Positions 1 to 8,932 of a stretch of DNA of 64,000 bases are shown here, piece by piece. The position numbers and the translations under genes are program-made. Under the pieces are notes generated by a model. That model was not told the DNA's origin, did no database searches, and saw only the letters and a list, made by a program, of their open reading frames with translations. The stretch comes from Anaerostipes sp. (lineage in GTDB: Bacteria > Bacillota > Clostridia > Lachnospirales > Lachnospiraceae): NCBI RefSeq assembly GCF_018381315.1, contig NZ_JAGZSD010000009.1:1-64000 (forward strand). The letters run 5' to 3'. The stretch's first letter is position 1. Every line of letters begins with the position of its first letter.

Positions 1-125
1 ACGTCCGTTGCATCTTTTTCAAAAGATGCTGAAAATCTCTTAGAATTTTCAAGGTTGTCTTATTGTTTAGTTGTCAATGTTCTGCTGTCGTTTTTTGTCT
101 TACTCTTATGAGCGACAGCTATATT
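1..125 (-). other. rRNA operon leader (5' part only)
   Basis: Read on the minus strand, this stretch lies directly downstream of three tandem strong promoters and leads out of the left edge. It contains the segment AACTAAACAATAAG followed by ACAACCTTGAAAATTC, which resembles the leader placed before 16S rRNA genes in Firmicutes. No rRNA gene body is inside the window, so assignment to an rRNA operon is inferred from the promoter cluster and leader resemblance. Confidence 0.6.
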
Positions 126-154
126 ATATTATCACATCTCATGTTGTCTGTCAA
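126..154 (-). promoter_or_regulatory. rRNA-type promoter P1
   Basis: On the minus strand a perfect -35 TTGACA (154..149) is separated by exactly 17 bases from TAATAT (131..126). This is the most proximal of three tandem promoters pointing out of the left edge. Confidence 0.75.
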
Positions 155-232
155 GAACTTTTTTCATTTTTTTGAAGAAGTTTGAAAGACTGACATTTCT
201 TGTGCTGTCCGATCTCCGTCAGCAACTTTTAT

Positions 233-261
233 ATCATATCATGGTGAACCATGAATGTCAA
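233..261 (-). promoter_or_regulatory. rRNA-type promoter P2
   Basis: On the minus strand TTGACA (261..256), a 17-base spacer and TATGAT (238..233). It has the same geometry as P1 and P3, about 107 bases upstream of P1. Confidence 0.75.
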
Positions 262-341
262 CAACATATTTCAAAAAAGAAAGGTTATTGAGAAGCAAGA
301 TGAAGTTGTGAAGCGCTGCTGTTTTGTCAGCAACGTTGATA

Positions 342-370
342 ATCTTACCATTGCTGTCGGCATATGTCAA
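342..370 (-). promoter_or_regulatory. rRNA-type promoter P3
   Basis: On the minus strand TTGACA (370..365), a 17-base spacer and TAAGAT (347..342). It is the most distal of the three tandem promoters, about 109 bases upstream of P2. Confidence 0.7.
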
Positions 371-425
371 CAGGTTTTTTCATTTTTTTTAAATTTTCTG
401 TAATGCTGCTGATTCAACTAACTTT

Positions 426-455
426 TTGTGCTTTTTACGTTCTCTCTGTTATAAT
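426..455 (+). promoter_or_regulatory. Probable luxS promoter
   Basis: A consensus -10 TATAAT at 450-455 is preceded at 18 bases by a weak -35 TTGTGC (426-431). It lies 40 bases before the luxS start, which has a GGAGG ribosome binding site at about 482. Confidence 0.5.
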
Positions 456-495
456 AACAATATCTCACCAAATATAATAACGGAGGTTTTCCTTT

Positions 496-975
496 ATGAA
501 AAAAATCGCAAGCTTTACAGTAAACCATTTAGATCTGCTGCCTGGTGTATATGTATCCCGCAGAGATTCAATTGGAATAGAAACATTAACTACCTATGAT
601 CTCAGAATGACTGCCCCAAACAAGGAACCGGTAATGAATACTGCAGAGATGCATACGATCGAACATCTTGGAGCTACATTCTTAAGGAATCACTTTGAAT
701 ATAGAGATCGGGTGATCTACTTTGGGCCTATGGGATGCCGGACTGGTTTTTATCTGATTCTCACCGGTAAACAAACATCCAGCGAAATCCTTGGCCTTGT
801 CACAGAAACCTTTGAGTTTATACGTGATTTTCAAGGCGAAGTACCGGGAGCATCTCCGAGGGACTGCGGAAATTATCTCGACATGAACCTTCCGATGGCA
901 AAGTTCCTGGCAGACAAATATCTGTCTGAATCCCTGTATACAGCCAATGAGAAAAATTTGAATTATCCGGAATAA
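496..975 (+). CDS. luxS: S-ribosylhomocysteine lyase LuxS
   Basis: LuxS cleaves S-ribosylhomocysteine to homocysteine and DPD, the precursor of autoinducer-2, in the activated methyl cycle of the cytoplasm. The 159-residue length is normal for the family. The metal-binding motif HTIEH is visible at residues 53-57 and the third metal ligand is the Cys in DCGNYLD (C124). The catalytic Cys lies in GCRTGFY (C81). The ATG start follows a GGAGG site 8-9 bases upstream. It stands divergent from the presumed rRNA promoters and is followed by a small Cys-rich gene on the same strand. No S-box or other leader is evident. Identification is secure. Confidence 0.97.
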   Translation: MKKIASFTVNHLDLLPGVYVSRRDSIGIETLTTYDLRMTAPNKEPVMNTAEMHTIEHLGATFLRNHFEYRDRVIYFGPMGCRTGFYLILTGKQTSSEILGLVTETFEFIRDFQGEVPGASPRDCGNYLDMNLPMAKFLADKYLSESLYTANEKNLNYPE

Positions 976-1027
976 TTATGTCAATACTGATAAAGTAACT
1001 TTTATTATAAGAAGGAGGCTTTGTCAG

Positions 1028-1228
1028 ATGTCAGATCAGAATAAAATATATGAAGAAGTAGCAGTCAACTGCAGCCAGTACTGTCCCTGCGGACGTGATC
1101 ATTCTATAAAAAATGTAAGCACCGGGGATGATACCAAATGTGAAAGCTGTCTTAACTGTTCTCATTTTTCAGAAGAAGAATGTCACTGCTGTCTGGACTT
1201 ATATGATAAGATCGTAGATAAAATATAA
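1028..1228 (+). CDS. Small cysteine-rich protein of unknown function
   Basis: A 66-residue acidic protein with nine cysteines (C15, C19, C21, C38, C41, C44, C52, C54, C55) arranged in CxC and CxxC pairs. This suggests binding of a zinc or iron-sulfur centre. There is no signal peptide or membrane segment. A strong AAGGAGG site lies just upstream of the ATG. It starts 52 bases after luxS and ends just before a strong hairpin, so it is probably cotranscribed with luxS. I do not recognise a named family. Confidence 0.75.
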   Translation: MSDQNKIYEEVAVNCSQYCPCGRDHSIKNVSTGDDTKCESCLNCSHFSEEECHCCLDLYDKIVDKI

Positions 1229-1241
1229 TTCCAGGAAATAT

Positions 1242-1279
1242 TTTACGGACGATATTTTTATATAAATATCGTCCGTAAA
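1242..1279. terminator. Bidirectional terminator between luxS unit and surface-protein gene
   Basis: A perfect 16-bp inverted repeat (1242-1257 with 1264-1279) with a 6-base loop sits between two convergent genes. The AT-rich outer stem can provide U-tracts in both directions. Confidence 0.75.
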
Positions 1280-1294
1280 TCTTTATAAGCTCTG

Positions 1295-4099
1295 TTATTT
1301 GTTTCTCCTTCTTCTCAGGCAGAGAACCATTCCTCCAATGCCGCTGACTCCGGCTATTGCCAGCAGGCCTGAAACTCCGGATGTATCCCCTGTTTTTGGG
1401 GCCGGACCATTCTCTGAACCATTTTTGGTTACTTCATGATAATTCCAGTTTCCATCAGAGTTTTCTTTCTTTTCTCCTGAACCAGAAGTATTCTTTTCAT
1501 TATTCTTTCCGCTGTCCTGTCCTTCGGCCGGTATCTTCTTCCATTTGGCTATTAATTTTAGATTTTTATGCACCGGGGTTTTAAAATCCCATCGCACGTC
1601 CTTTCCATTCTCATCCTTATAATACCACCCTTCAAAGGTGTACCCGTCTCTTTTTGGCTCTTTCGGTTCAACGGCTTTCTTCCCTCCGGCCAATATCTGT
1701 GTCTCCGGCGTATAATCTCCTCCGTTTGGATCAAAAGATACAGTGTGATCCCCGGTCAGGACAAATTTAACGGTCACACTTGTCCCGTCTGCCAGTGAGA
1801 ATGTAAGATCAAAAGTTCCGGTCTTCCCCGAAATTTTTGCTTTATTAATAGCAGACATCTGCTTTTCATCTGCTTTGACCTGTGCATTGTTCCGGCTGGC
1901 ATCCTTTCCCGCTGCTTTGCACAGATTGATCAGTTCGGTCTCACTGAGGGCTTCCCCACGGGTTTTATGGGTTCCATTGTTGGCGGCAATTAATCCCTTA
2001 GGATTTTCAGTTTCAGCCTTGGCACCATCGCTCCCCTCTTCCCGCAGAAAGACTTTGACAGTTACTTCAGTTTTATTAGGCGTCTGAAAGGACAGCAGAA
2101 AATCTCCAACCTCTCCTGCTGTTTTTGCTTCATTTATCCTGCGGACCTGTTCAGGATCGGAGATGATCAAATCTTCTCTTGGAATTTCAGCTCCTGTTTC
2201 ATCAAACGCTTTCACAACCGACAATTCTTTTAACTGCTTTTCAGTAAAAGCTTCTCCCCCGGTTTTGCTGATGATGTGCATGGCCTTTATTATCTCATCA
2301 TTATCCTCATTTTCTGCCACCTCATCATAACTCATTAAGGAGACCTTCACCGTAACCTTGCTCCCGTTTTCTGCCGTATATGTCAGGTCAAAGATGCCTG
2401 GCTTTCCTGCAGTTTTAGCCTCATTAATTTGTTTCAGCTGTTCCGGATCCAGGGAAAATCCATCCAGAGACACCGTATTCCCGTCTTTATCTTTTCCTTT
2501 GACAGCTCCGTAATTTTTTAATTCTTCCTCAGTAAAAGGACTGCCCCCTGTTTCTTTTTCAAAATCATTGGCTCCGATCGTAGGTGTTGGATGTTCCGGA
2601 TCAAACTCCGCAGCATCAGTTCCGCATCCCCTCAAATAAACAGTCACGGTGACTTCCGTCCCGTTTGGTGTTGTATAGGTCAGCGGATATTCACCAATTT
2701 CCCCGTCCTTTTTTGCTTTGTTTAAAGTGTCTATCTGTCCAGGATCTTTAAACACCAGCTCATTATCTTCAAAACTTGTACCGTCTTCTTTTTTCCCAGT
2801 AACCTTTGTCAGCTTTTTTAACTCGTCCTGGGAAAATCCTTTCCCTCCAGTCTTGCTGACAGCATGATTGGCCCCGATCTGCTCCTTTGTGTCGGAGTCG
2901 ATCCCATTTACATCCCGGTACGGGCCAAAATATACTTTAGTGCAGAATTTTCCTATCGTAATGGCTGTAGAGGATGCGAAAGGAGTTCCTTTCATAAAAG
3001 TATAATCGCTCAGCGTTGTTCCATCCTGAACATAGCCCTGATAACCGAAATCCGGAGATGCATAAACATTGGAAACCTTGGAATTTCCAGCTCCTGATCC
3101 AATTCCCGGCATCTTACTCCCAGAATCACCAACTGCAATAACCACTGTATCTCCGCCGCTGATCTCAATATTCGATGTAGTCATAGACTGATTAGGGAAA
3201 ACTCCTGGATTCCCACAGTTGGAAGCTCCGATACCCGGAGCTCCGTTGCCTCCTACTGCATTGACCGTTCCCCCGGATATATAGATCCCATCGACTTTGT
3301 TTCCATAGCCAGATCCAATGCCTGAACCATATTGTGTTCCTACCGCTCTTATATTTCCGCCTGTAATACGAATATTTTTTGTATATCCTCCCCCCTGATG
3401 CTCTGATATACAGATAGATCCGATTCCCGGGGAATGCTTTCCTGCCAGGGCCTCAATATTGCCGCCCTTTACTGTGAAATTTGCAAATCCACATTCACTC
3501 GGAGTATTTATATTTCTCATCGCATTGCCTATTGCTCCGGCATGGAATAAATCAGGATTCCCCTTTGCCAGCAAAGAACCGCAGCTGTCATCACACTTAT
3601 GTCCCTTCTTCTCCGCATTCACACACTGTATTGTCAGCTGTCCGTCCATTCCGTCTTTAGCCAGTGCCGCCCCATAATCTGGCCCGCCTGTTGCATCTGC
3701 ACTGGTACCTGAATTGCAAATCAGCTGATTTGTTCCTACCAGCGTCATTGTTACATTGGCATGGGACACATTAATGCAGTCCTTTTTTGTTGTATTGCAG
3801 GTAATATTTACATTATTCAGTGTAATATCTGCAGTTACATCCTTCTCTGCCACAACATTATATTTTGTGGTTGTCCCAGTAATCTCATACCCTTTGGCAT
3901 TAAACTCTGTCTCATTCAGAATTTCTGTCCCTCCGGATGCAGTCACCGATGCCCCATGAAGTGTAATTCTGATATCACCCTGGCTTACATCCAGCAAAGT
4001 TTGTCCCGTTTTAGTTTTCTTCACTGTACTCTTCTTTATCTCTTTTCTATTGGGAGTCTTTTTGAGGTTCGATTCTAACTTATTGCTTGCCCCCCCCCC
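1295..4099 (-). CDS. Body of a sortase-anchored, repeat-containing surface protein (out of frame with its signal peptide)
   Basis: This frame encodes about 930 residues of extracellular protein. The N-terminal half is rich in glycine with repeated GIGSG/GIGAS-like turns, resembling a right-handed beta-helix. Four tandem repeats of about 90 residues follow; each has a TGG.(A/P/G)F(T/S)..(E/Q)L start, a (N/D)(E/K)AK...G..G centre and a T.VTVKV end. Then comes one InlB-type B-repeat (F.PNGG ... GYTFEGWY ... AKWK). The C-terminus has a sortase signal (PKTGD), a hydrophobic span and RRRRNK, so the protein should be covalently attached to peptidoglycan. The signal peptide is encoded upstream in another frame across a homopolymer, so as sequenced no complete product is made. 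Residues translated in this frame upstream of 4100 are an out-of-frame shadow. Confidence 0.8.
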   Translation of the reverse strand, partial: GGGASNKLESNLKKTPNRKEIKKSTVKKTKTGQTLLDVSQGDIRITLHGASVTASGGTEILNETEFNAKGYEITGTTTKYNVVAEKDVTADITLNNVNITCNTTKKDCINVSHANVTMTLVGTNQLICNSGTSADATGGPDYGAALAKDGMDGQLTIQCVNAEKKGHKCDDSCGSLLAKGNPDLFHAGAIGNAMRNINTPSECGFANFTVKGGNIEALAGKHSPGIGSICISEHQGGGYTKNIRITGGNIRAVGTQYGSGIGSGYGNKVDGIYISGGTVNAVGGNGAPGIGASNCGNPGVFPNQSMTTSNIEISGGDTVVIAVGDSGSKMPGIGSGAGNSKVSNVYASPDFGYQGYVQDGTTLSDYTFMKGTPFASSTAITIGKFCTKVYFGPYRDVNGIDSDTKEQIGANHAVSKTGGKGFSQDELKKLTKVTGKKEDGTSFEDNELVFKDPGQIDTLNKAKKDGEIGEYPLTYTTPNGTEVTVTVYLRGCGTDAAEFDPEHPTPTIGANDFEKETGGSPFTEEELKNYGAVKGKDKDGNTVSLDGFSLDPEQLKQINEAKTAGKPGIFDLTYTAENGSKVTVKVSLMSYDEVAENEDNDEIIKAMHIISKTGGEAFTEKQLKELSVVKAFDETGAEIPREDLIISDPEQVRRINEAKTAGEVGDFLLSFQTPNKTEVTVKVFLREEGSDGAKAETENPKGLIAANNGTHKTRGEALSETELINLCKAAGKDASRNNAQVKADEKQMSAINKAKISGKTGTFDLTFSLADGTSVTVKFVLTGDHTVSFDPNGGDYTPETQILAGGKKAVEPKEPKRDGYTFEGWYYKDENGKDVRWDFKTPVHKNLKLIAKWKKIPAEGQDSGKNNEKNTSGSGEKKENSDGNWNYHEVTKNGSENGPAPKTGDTSGVSGLLAIAGVSGIGGMVLCLRRRRNK

Positions 4100-4355
4100 C
4101 AATTTCTGGAAGTTCAGTCTGATTCTCTGTCTGTTCGTAAGGCACAGGTGCCAAAACCTCTGCTGTAGTTTCACTTTTTTCTTCTTCCTTCATTTTTTCC
4201 GATTCAGCATCTACTGCCATGGAACTCTCTGTTTCCATTCCATTTTCCAAACCTTGTTTGGTTTCTTTCTCTTCCACGGCAAACAAAACATGGTTTCCCG
4301 CCCCAAGAACAACTACTGCCAAGAATACAGCAAGCCGTTTCCATCTTCTCTTCAT
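4080..4355 (-). CDS. Signal-peptide portion of the same surface protein, stopping after the poly-G tract
   Basis: This short frame starts with KRRWKR, a hydrophobic core and an A-V-E cleavage-like site, a classical Sec signal peptide, followed by an acidic Glu/Thr-rich linker. It reads through 11 consecutive G bases as four glycines and stops after GGGGKQ. With 10 or 13 G it would continue in frame (GGG-A-S-N-K) into the surface protein, giving about 1019 residues in total. The ATG at 4355 is preferred to the one at 4361 because AGGAGGG lies at proper distance from it. It is either a phase-OFF allele or an assembly indel in the homopolymer. Confidence 0.8.
   Translation of the reverse strand: MKRRWKRLAVFLAVVVLGAGNHVLFAVEEKETKQGLENGMETESSMAVDAESEKMKEEEKSETTAEVLAPVPYEQTENQTELPEIGGGGKQ
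4090..4100. repeat. Homopolymeric C11/G11 tract inside coding sequence
   Basis: Eleven consecutive C on the plus strand (G on the coding strand), at the exact junction between the signal-peptide frame and the surface-protein frame. Tracts of this length are prone to slipped-strand mispairing; loss of one base or gain of two restores the full frame. Confidence 0.95.
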
Positions 4356-4449
4356 GATCATTTCCCTCCTAATTTTATCCCATATAGATATTTCATAAAA
4401 TAAAGCGTTATAAGAGAAGATCTTCTGAATAAAAGTTAGAAACTTCTTT

Positions 4450-6567
4450 CTATCTTTTCTGAACGGCAGTTAAAAAATAATGCAGCAGTCCTCTGTTCTT
4501 TTCTGCAGGCTGAGCCTGTTCCCGGGCTGCTTCTGCCAAAAAATAAGTATGTGAATCCAACGTCCCTCCATCTTCTTTTCTGTAATATATCCCATCTTCT
4601 TTCAAAACAGATGTATTGACCGTATCTTTCCACATGATTTGAATCATGGCTTTCATTCTCTTTCGAATCAGATCGTCACAGACCGGACAGGCAATCTCAA
4701 TTCGTCTTCTGGTGTTCCTTGTCATCATATCTGCACTGGAAATATAAATTTTCATTTCATCACCTGCCCCGAAGCAATAAATCCTTGAGTGCTCAAGGAA
4801 TCTTCCCACAATACTCTGAACATGTATGTGTTCTGTTTTTCCTTTGATTCCCGGAACAAGGCAGCAGATGCCCCTGATGAGCAGAAAAATTCTGACTCCC
4901 GCACAGGACGCTTCTGAGAGGGCATCTATGATCTGCCGGTCGGTAAGCGAATTCATTTTCATAAAAATATAAGATGCCTGGCCGCTTTCCGCTTTGACCG
5001 CTTCTGTATGAATCATTTCTAATATCCTGTCCTTAAGCCCTTCCTTTGGTGCCACCAGCAGATATTTATAGTCACCGTCTACATTCGCGGTCGCCATGTT
5101 GTGAAAAAATCGGGCGGCATCTCTTCCGATCTTCTCCGAAGCAGTCATAAGGCTTAAATCTGTGTAAACTTTAGATGTACTTTCATTATAATTACCGGTT
5201 CCAATTTGAGTAATATAACGAATCCTCTTTCCGGATTTCTTTGTGACCAGACAAATCTTTGAGTGGATCTTGTATTTTTCAAATCCGTAGATCACTTTGC
5301 ATCCGGCTTCCTCAAGTATCTCTGCATAATTTATATTATTTTCTTCATCAAACCTGGCCCTTAGTTCCATAATAACCAAAACTTCTTTTCCATTCTCTGC
5401 TGCCTCACATAAATATTTTACGATCTTTGCCTGTTTGGCAAGCCGGTAAATCGTGATCTTAATGGATATGGTCTCTTTGTCTTCTGCACTTTCTTTCAGC
5501 AAAGTAATAAAAGGCTCCATGGACTCAAAGGGAAAAGAAAGCATCCTGTCTTTTTCTAAAATCTGTTTCGTGACGGACAAATTGGGAATGAAGCTGCGGC
5601 TTCCTGAAGGAATCATCTTTGGATAGCTCAAGTCGGCCCTGGTGCTTTTAGGACAGCTTTTTATCAATGTATCCAGATACTTCAGCTGAAGCGGCGTATT
5701 ACTTTTAAAACTGTCATGATCTGTAAGTTCCAATTTTTCGTTCAGGTAATCTTTCAGACTCTCCGGCATGCTTCTATAAAATTCCACCCGCACAGGTTCC
5801 AGGCGTCTGCGCAGTTTGATGATTTTTTTCATATGCATCCGATAGTCTTCATCCGTCTCATATATTTCATCATCCGGGTTGATATCGGCACTTCTTGTGA
5901 CGCCAAAAATCGTTTTTTCCATAACCTCATAATGTTCAAATAAGGAATCACAAAATAATTCCATAACTTCTTCCAGCAGAAGAAACCTTTTTTCGTTTCC
6001 CGGAACAAAGATCAGACGTTCTAAATCCCCCGGCACAGGAACCATGCCGAACGACTGCTTTTCTTTCTTTTTAAGAATCAGTCCAATCTGCAGTTCTTTA
6101 TTTGGAATATTGGGAAATGGATGCTGCCTTGTCACGACCATAGGAGAAAGCACCGGAAGTATCATACTGTCAAAGTATACTTTAAGATATTTCCGTTCTC
6201 GCTCTGACAAATCACTCTTCTGTGCATGGAACATTCCGATTTTCTGAACTTCATTTTTTAATTCTTTATAAATTTCATCACGTTCTTTATATAAAGTACG
6301 GACCATACTCCGGATTTCTGAAAGCTGTCCCTCCGGAGTTAAATTAGAACGGATATCTCTGTGGCTGTCCTGAATCAGGATCATCTCATGTATACTTCCC
6401 ACTCTCACCATAAAGAACTCATCCAGATTATTTGTGAAAATATCCAGAAATCTCAGCCGTTCAAACAAAGGTACATTGCGGTTTTTTGCCTGCCCAAGGA
6501 CCCGTTCATTAAACTTAAGCCAGGACAGCTCCCTGTCCTGTGTAAACGAAACATCATATTTTTTCAT
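4450..6567 (-). CDS. ppk: Polyphosphate kinase 1
   Basis: Ppk1 reversibly transfers the gamma-phosphate of ATP to inorganic polyphosphate. The 705 residues show the N-terminal domain (RELSWLKFNERVL, NNLDEFFMVRVGS) and two phospholipase-D-like catalytic domains. The autophosphorylated histidine lies in KYKIHSKICLV at residue 435, the same number as in the E. coli enzyme. The second histidine motif is EHSRIYCFG. Its ATG overlaps the end of ppx by 14 bases, so the pair is translationally coupled in the order ppx-ppk. Length and motifs are complete. Confidence 0.97.
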   Translation of the reverse strand: MKKYDVSFTQDRELSWLKFNERVLGQAKNRNVPLFERLRFLDIFTNNLDEFFMVRVGSIHEMILIQDSHRDIRSNLTPEGQLSEIRSMVRTLYKERDEIYKELKNEVQKIGMFHAQKSDLSERERKYLKVYFDSMILPVLSPMVVTRQHPFPNIPNKELQIGLILKKKEKQSFGMVPVPGDLERLIFVPGNEKRFLLLEEVMELFCDSLFEHYEVMEKTIFGVTRSADINPDDEIYETDEDYRMHMKKIIKLRRRLEPVRVEFYRSMPESLKDYLNEKLELTDHDSFKSNTPLQLKYLDTLIKSCPKSTRADLSYPKMIPSGSRSFIPNLSVTKQILEKDRMLSFPFESMEPFITLLKESAEDKETISIKITIYRLAKQAKIVKYLCEAAENGKEVLVIMELRARFDEENNINYAEILEEAGCKVIYGFEKYKIHSKICLVTKKSGKRIRYITQIGTGNYNESTSKVYTDLSLMTASEKIGRDAARFFHNMATANVDGDYKYLLVAPKEGLKDRILEMIHTEAVKAESGQASYIFMKMNSLTDRQIIDALSEASCAGVRIFLLIRGICCLVPGIKGKTEHIHVQSIVGRFLEHSRIYCFGAGDEMKIYISSADMMTRNTRRRIEIACPVCDDLIRKRMKAMIQIMWKDTVNTSVLKEDGIYYRKEDGGTLDSHTYFLAEAAREQAQPAEKNRGLLHYFLTAVQKR

Positions 6568-7459
6568 CCGCTGCTCCTAACACGTGCTTCAGCAAATATC
6601 CTTCTTTGACCCCTGCATTGTCAACTTCCATAGAAAGAGCTCCAGCTTTCTTTAAGATTTGAATGAGAATCAGCATTCCCGGAATCAGTGTATGGATTCT
6701 GTCCGGTTTCTTTTTTAATATTTCATGGGAAAGTCTCTGCGGGTCCTCTGCCGCCATAGATACCATACGTTTTAAATCTTTTAATGTAACCTTCTTAACC
6801 TTTTCTCCTTGATAAAACAAACTGCTGCATATGGATGCCGCTGCTCTGCAGGTCCCTCCAACCCCTATCACAGTTTTCTGGCCTGAATAATCTATTTCTC
6901 CTGTATACTCTTTGATCTCCTCTGAGACTGCATTCATTTCCTTTTCTTTCGGCAGAATAAATTCCACATACCGCTGAAATAAATTCAGTGATCCAATAGG
7001 AAAGGAACAAAAAGAAACTGCTTCTTCATCCTTAACCTCTATCAGCTCAGTGCTTCCGCCGCCAATATCAACAATAATACCTTCTTTTATATTATTGTTT
7101 TTTGATACGGCCAGATAATCCAGATATCCCTCTTCTTCCCCTGAGATTACTTTGATTGTAGTGCCAGTGCTCTCCTGAAGCCGGCCAGTGACTTCGCTCT
7201 CATTTTTTATTTCTCTCAGAGAAGCTGTCGCAAAATAATGGCGCTGGCTGATACAAAGCAGTGTCAGAATACCGTCAAACTCTTTTATTATAGAAGTCAG
7301 CTTATCTATGCCTTCTTTAGAAAGCTTCCTGTTTTCCACATAGCTGATGAGCCCCAGTGTCTTTTTCTTAGAAAAAATCTTCTTATACTTTTTGCCTTTC
7401 ACCTCATATACAGCCAGCCGGACCGTATTAGATCCAATATCAATCATTCCTATACACAT
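6554..7459 (-). CDS. ppx: Exopolyphosphatase, Ppx/GppA family
   Basis: Ppx/GppA phosphatases release phosphate from polyphosphate or pppGpp. The 301 residues start with the ASKHA phosphate-1 motif (IDIGSNTVRLAVYE) and carry the phosphate-2 motif DIGGGSTELIEV and a second glycine-rich loop VIGVGGTCRAAAS. The length matches the short Firmicute form, which lacks the C-terminal HD extension of E. coli Ppx. It is the first gene of a two-gene operon with ppk, so polyphosphate is the likely substrate; pppGpp activity is also possible. Confidence 0.92.
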   Translation of the reverse strand: MCIGMIDIGSNTVRLAVYEVKGKKYKKIFSKKKTLGLISYVENRKLSKEGIDKLTSIIKEFDGILTLLCISQRHYFATASLREIKNESEVTGRLQESTGTTIKVISGEEEGYLDYLAVSKNNNIKEGIIVDIGGGSTELIEVKDEEAVSFCSFPIGSLNLFQRYVEFILPKEKEMNAVSEEIKEYTGEIDYSGQKTVIGVGGTCRAAASICSSLFYQGEKVKKVTLKDLKRMVSMAAEDPQRLSHEILKKKPDRIHTLIPGMLILIQILKKAGALSMEVDNAGVKEGYLLKHVLGAADEKI

Positions 7460-7630
7460 AATCTACCTCCATGCACTAATTATAATAACTGCATGTAATA
7501 TTTCTTTTTGCTTTTTGTTAAATTTAGGTAAGTGTCTTTGTTCTGAATAAAAAACATCCATAGAAACTGTGAAAATCCTGACTGTAAATGGTACAATATG
7601 AATAAATTTTAATGATTAGGGGGAAATATC

Positions 7631-8899
7631 ATGTCACCACAACAGATCATTGCAGTTGTTATTTTCTTGATTACTATGACTGCAATTATTTCAGACAAAG
7701 TACACAACACCGTTGCCGCAATCACAGGTGCGGTCCTTTTAATTTTAACCCATATTCTTACCATTGATGAATGTGTAGAGGCCGTGGACATTGAGACCAT
7801 CGGCATTTTGGTGGGGATGATGCTTTTGGTTGCGATTGTCAAGAATTCGGGCATCTTTGAATATATTGCAATTAAAGCCGCAAAACTGGCCAAAGGACGC
7901 CCCTGGCCAATCATGGTAACATTCATTCTTATCACTGCTGTTTTATCCGGGCTTCTGGACAATGTAACTACTGTACTCCTGGTTGGCCCAATGACTTTAG
8001 CCATCACCAATATCTTGGGTGTTAATCCGGTCCCATACATTATTACACAGATCATGGCATCCAATATCGGCGGTACCGCTACCCTGATCGGTGACCCACC
8101 GAATATTATGATCGGCAGTGCGGCAAAGCTCAGTTTTGTTGATTTCATTCTAAATACAGGCTTTGCAGTCGTTTTTGTTATGATTGCAGCCCTGATCTGT
8201 TTCCGCTTCATATATGGAAGCAGTCTGACAGTAGAAGACAAAAATATGAAAGAAGTCATGAAACTGGATGAATCCAAGGCCATTAAAAGTAAAAAGTTGC
8301 TGATTCAAAGTGTGGTCATTCTGGTTATTGTAGCTCTTTGTTTCATTTTTCATGACCAGCTGAAAATGCAGTCCGCAACTATCGCTTTGGCTGCTGCCTG
8401 CCTGATGCTGATCATCGGCGGACAGGATCCTGAAGATATTATTTTGAGTGTGGAATGGCCGACGATTCTTTTCTTTGTAGGACTGTTTATTGTTGTAGGC
8501 GGTCTGGAGAAAGTCGGGGTTATCACGGTCCTTGCCAACGGACTTCTCTCTGTAACCGGAGGAAATATGACCATGACAATGATTCTGATCCTCTGGATCT
8601 CTGCTGTGGTTTCATCCTTCCTGGATAATATTCCTTTTGTGGCAACACTGATTCCGATGATCATGACGATCCAGGCTCACGGAGTCGATGTGACGCCCCT
8701 TTGGTGGGCACTTTCCCTGGGAGCGTGTCTCGGCGGCAACGGAACACTGGTCGGGGCCTCTGCCAACGTAGTCCTTTCCGGCATCAGCAAAAATGCAGGA
8801 TATCCGATCTCTTTCGGTAAATATTTTAAAATCGGTTTCCCTATGATGATTTTATCTGTATTTATCTGCTCCATTTTCCTGCTGATCAGGTTTGCATGA
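7631..8899 (+). CDS. ArsB/NhaD-superfamily permease (first copy)
   Basis: A 422-residue polytopic membrane protein of the ion-transporter superfamily that includes ArsB, NhaD, CitM and SLC13-like carriers. About eleven hydrophobic segments are visible. The two halves carry internal-repeat signatures, SGLLDNVTTVLLVGP with GGTATLIGDPPNIMIG, and SSFLDNIPFVATLIPM with GGNGTLVGASANVV; the GDPPN loop is typical of the ArsB/NhaD/P-protein branch. Likely substrates are Na+/H+ exchange or an organic or inorganic anion; the sequence does not decide, and there is no ars gene beside it. The ATG follows GGGGG. A nearly identical-length paralog follows 33 bases downstream. Confidence 0.85.
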   Translation: MSPQQIIAVVIFLITMTAIISDKVHNTVAAITGAVLLILTHILTIDECVEAVDIETIGILVGMMLLVAIVKNSGIFEYIAIKAAKLAKGRPWPIMVTFILITAVLSGLLDNVTTVLLVGPMTLAITNILGVNPVPYIITQIMASNIGGTATLIGDPPNIMIGSAAKLSFVDFILNTGFAVVFVMIAALICFRFIYGSSLTVEDKNMKEVMKLDESKAIKSKKLLIQSVVILVIVALCFIFHDQLKMQSATIALAAACLMLIIGGQDPEDIILSVEWPTILFFVGLFIVVGGLEKVGVITVLANGLLSVTGGNMTMTMILILWISAVVSSFLDNIPFVATLIPMIMTIQAHGVDVTPLWWALSLGACLGGNGTLVGASANVVLSGISKNAGYPISFGKYFKIGFPMMILSVFICSIFLLIRFA

Positions 8900-8932
8900 G
8901 TTTTCATACTGTTTCTTAATAAGGAGGTTTTT

